DNA of 7,002 nucleotides. Origin: an uncultured Nitrospinaceae bacterium. Lineage in GTDB: Bacteria > Nitrospinota > Nitrospinia > Nitrospinales > VA-1. Position numbers and translations under genes: made by a program. Below are positions 6,445 through 7,002 of this stretch, piece after piece. Within the stretch, counting starts at the first letter, position 1, and each line of letters opens with the position of its first letter. The stretch lies in the NCBI GenBank assembly GCA_905182935.1, contig CAJJDL010000142.1, forward strand, positions 1 to 7,002, written 5' to 3'. The notes beneath the pieces were generated by a model. It did no database searches. It worked only from the letters and a program-made list of their open reading frames with translations, and had not been told where the DNA came from.

Positions 6445-7002
6445 ATGAACATTATTTTAAATAGCTATTGCAATTTAAAGTGTAACTACTGCTTTGCTGA
6501 TGAATACATGGAGGAGACAGTTAATACTCCTGGCAAGTCGATGGATTTCGATTTTTTTACGGAAGATGTTTTACCTAGGGTAAAAACGGCTTCGCTAATA
6601 AACTTTATGGGAGGGGAACCTACCTTACACCCTCGTTTTAATGAGATCCTTTCCAGTGCTCTAGATAACATGCAACCCTTTAGTTTTCTGGGAATTTTTA
6701 CCAACGGTTTAATGCCAGATAAAGTTCTGGAACTCCTTTTAAATACGGTCGGTAAGGATGGGTCCATTCAAAAGCAGATTCAGTTTTCAGTTCTTTTGAA
6801 TTGGCAAACCATGGAAAATATATCAGTAAAAAATCATGAACGCTGTAGGGATGTAGCAAAAGCACTTCTAAGAAAAAACGGGCATGGCCTGATGTTTAGC
6901 CTTAATCTATATTCTAAAGAACAAGAGCTGGCCACGCAGTGTGCTGAAATTAATGAAATTTATCAGGATTTAGGATTGCCAAAAAACCAAAAATATAAAA
7001 TC
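6445..7002 (+). CDS. Radical SAM enzyme, N-terminal part (runs off right edge)
   Basis: The first 186 codons of a radical SAM protein are present; the frame is still open at the window end. The [4Fe-4S] motif CNLKCNYC (C9, C13, C16) comes almost at the N-terminus, as in small radical SAM enzymes without an N-terminal extension. It is followed by the SAM-binding motif MGGEPT (55-60) and a strand with FTNG (85-88), all in the usual order for the TIM-barrel core. The reaction cannot be told from this part: substrate specificity and any SPASM or Twitch auxiliary-cluster domain would be downstream. The start is firm because an in-frame TAA at 6421-6423 is followed by no other start codon. The ribosome site is weak (AGAAAG). 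A divergent partner of unknown function lies upstream. Confidence 0.88.
   Translation, partial: MNIILNSYCNLKCNYCFADEYMEETVNTPGKSMDFDFFTEDVLPRVKTASLINFMGGEPTLHPRFNEILSSALDNMQPFSFLGIFTNGLMPDKVLELLLNTVGKDGSIQKQIQFSVLLNWQTMENISVKNHERCRDVAKALLRKNGHGLMFSLNLYSKEQELATQCAEINEIYQDLGLPKNQKYKI

Noticed and set aside
6486..6767. 93-codon minus-strand open frame
   Set aside because: It lies antisense to the radical SAM core containing the CxxxCxxC-GGEP order, so it is not a real gene.

Overview
The window is AT-rich DNA from what looks like a Gram-negative, probably proteobacterial, genome. The signs are a Sec-type signal peptide leading into a periplasmic c-type cytochrome, Fur-box operators, sigma70-like promoters and sizeable intergenic gaps (about 280-470 bp). 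I cannot place it more finely from sequence alone. No rRNA, tRNA, insertion sequence, CRISPR array or prophage signature is visible.

The core is an iron-acquisition locus on the minus strand, read from about 4830 down to 605. It encodes a Bfd-like [2Fe-2S] ferredoxin (4496-4789), a large fusion of a periplasmic cytochrome c with an FTR1 iron permease (2235-4394), and a membrane-anchored beta-propeller whose two terminal helices resemble those of PepSY-type membrane reductases (605-1939). The promoter ahead of the ferredoxin is unusually legible: TTGACA, a 17-base spacer and TACTAT, with a 19-bp Fur box (16/19 to consensus) across the spacer and -10. A second Fur box (also 16/19) lies 111 bp further upstream, and a 20-bp AT palindrome sits between the two. 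The inferred model is that iron starvation lifts Fur repression. The heme domain then supplies or accepts electrons for Fe oxidation-coupled uptake through the REGFE-motif permease. Iron enters next to a His-rich cytoplasmic coiled coil, and the Bfd-like protein acts as a cytosolic electron carrier, perhaps for bacterioferritin iron release. The propeller protein may be a partner, but a 295-bp gap with its own -10-like element means it could be transcribed separately.

Flanking genes: at the left edge (1-321, minus) is the N-terminal part of a protein resembling the formyltransferase family. To the right are a 293-residue helical protein of unknown function (5259-6140, minus) and, divergent from it across 304 bp, the first 186 residues of a radical SAM enzyme (6445 to the window end, plus) with CxxxCxxC beginning at residue 9 and a GGEP motif. 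The long gap at 4790-5258 carries the regulatory sites and a plus-strand hairpin that may belong to a non-coding transcript.
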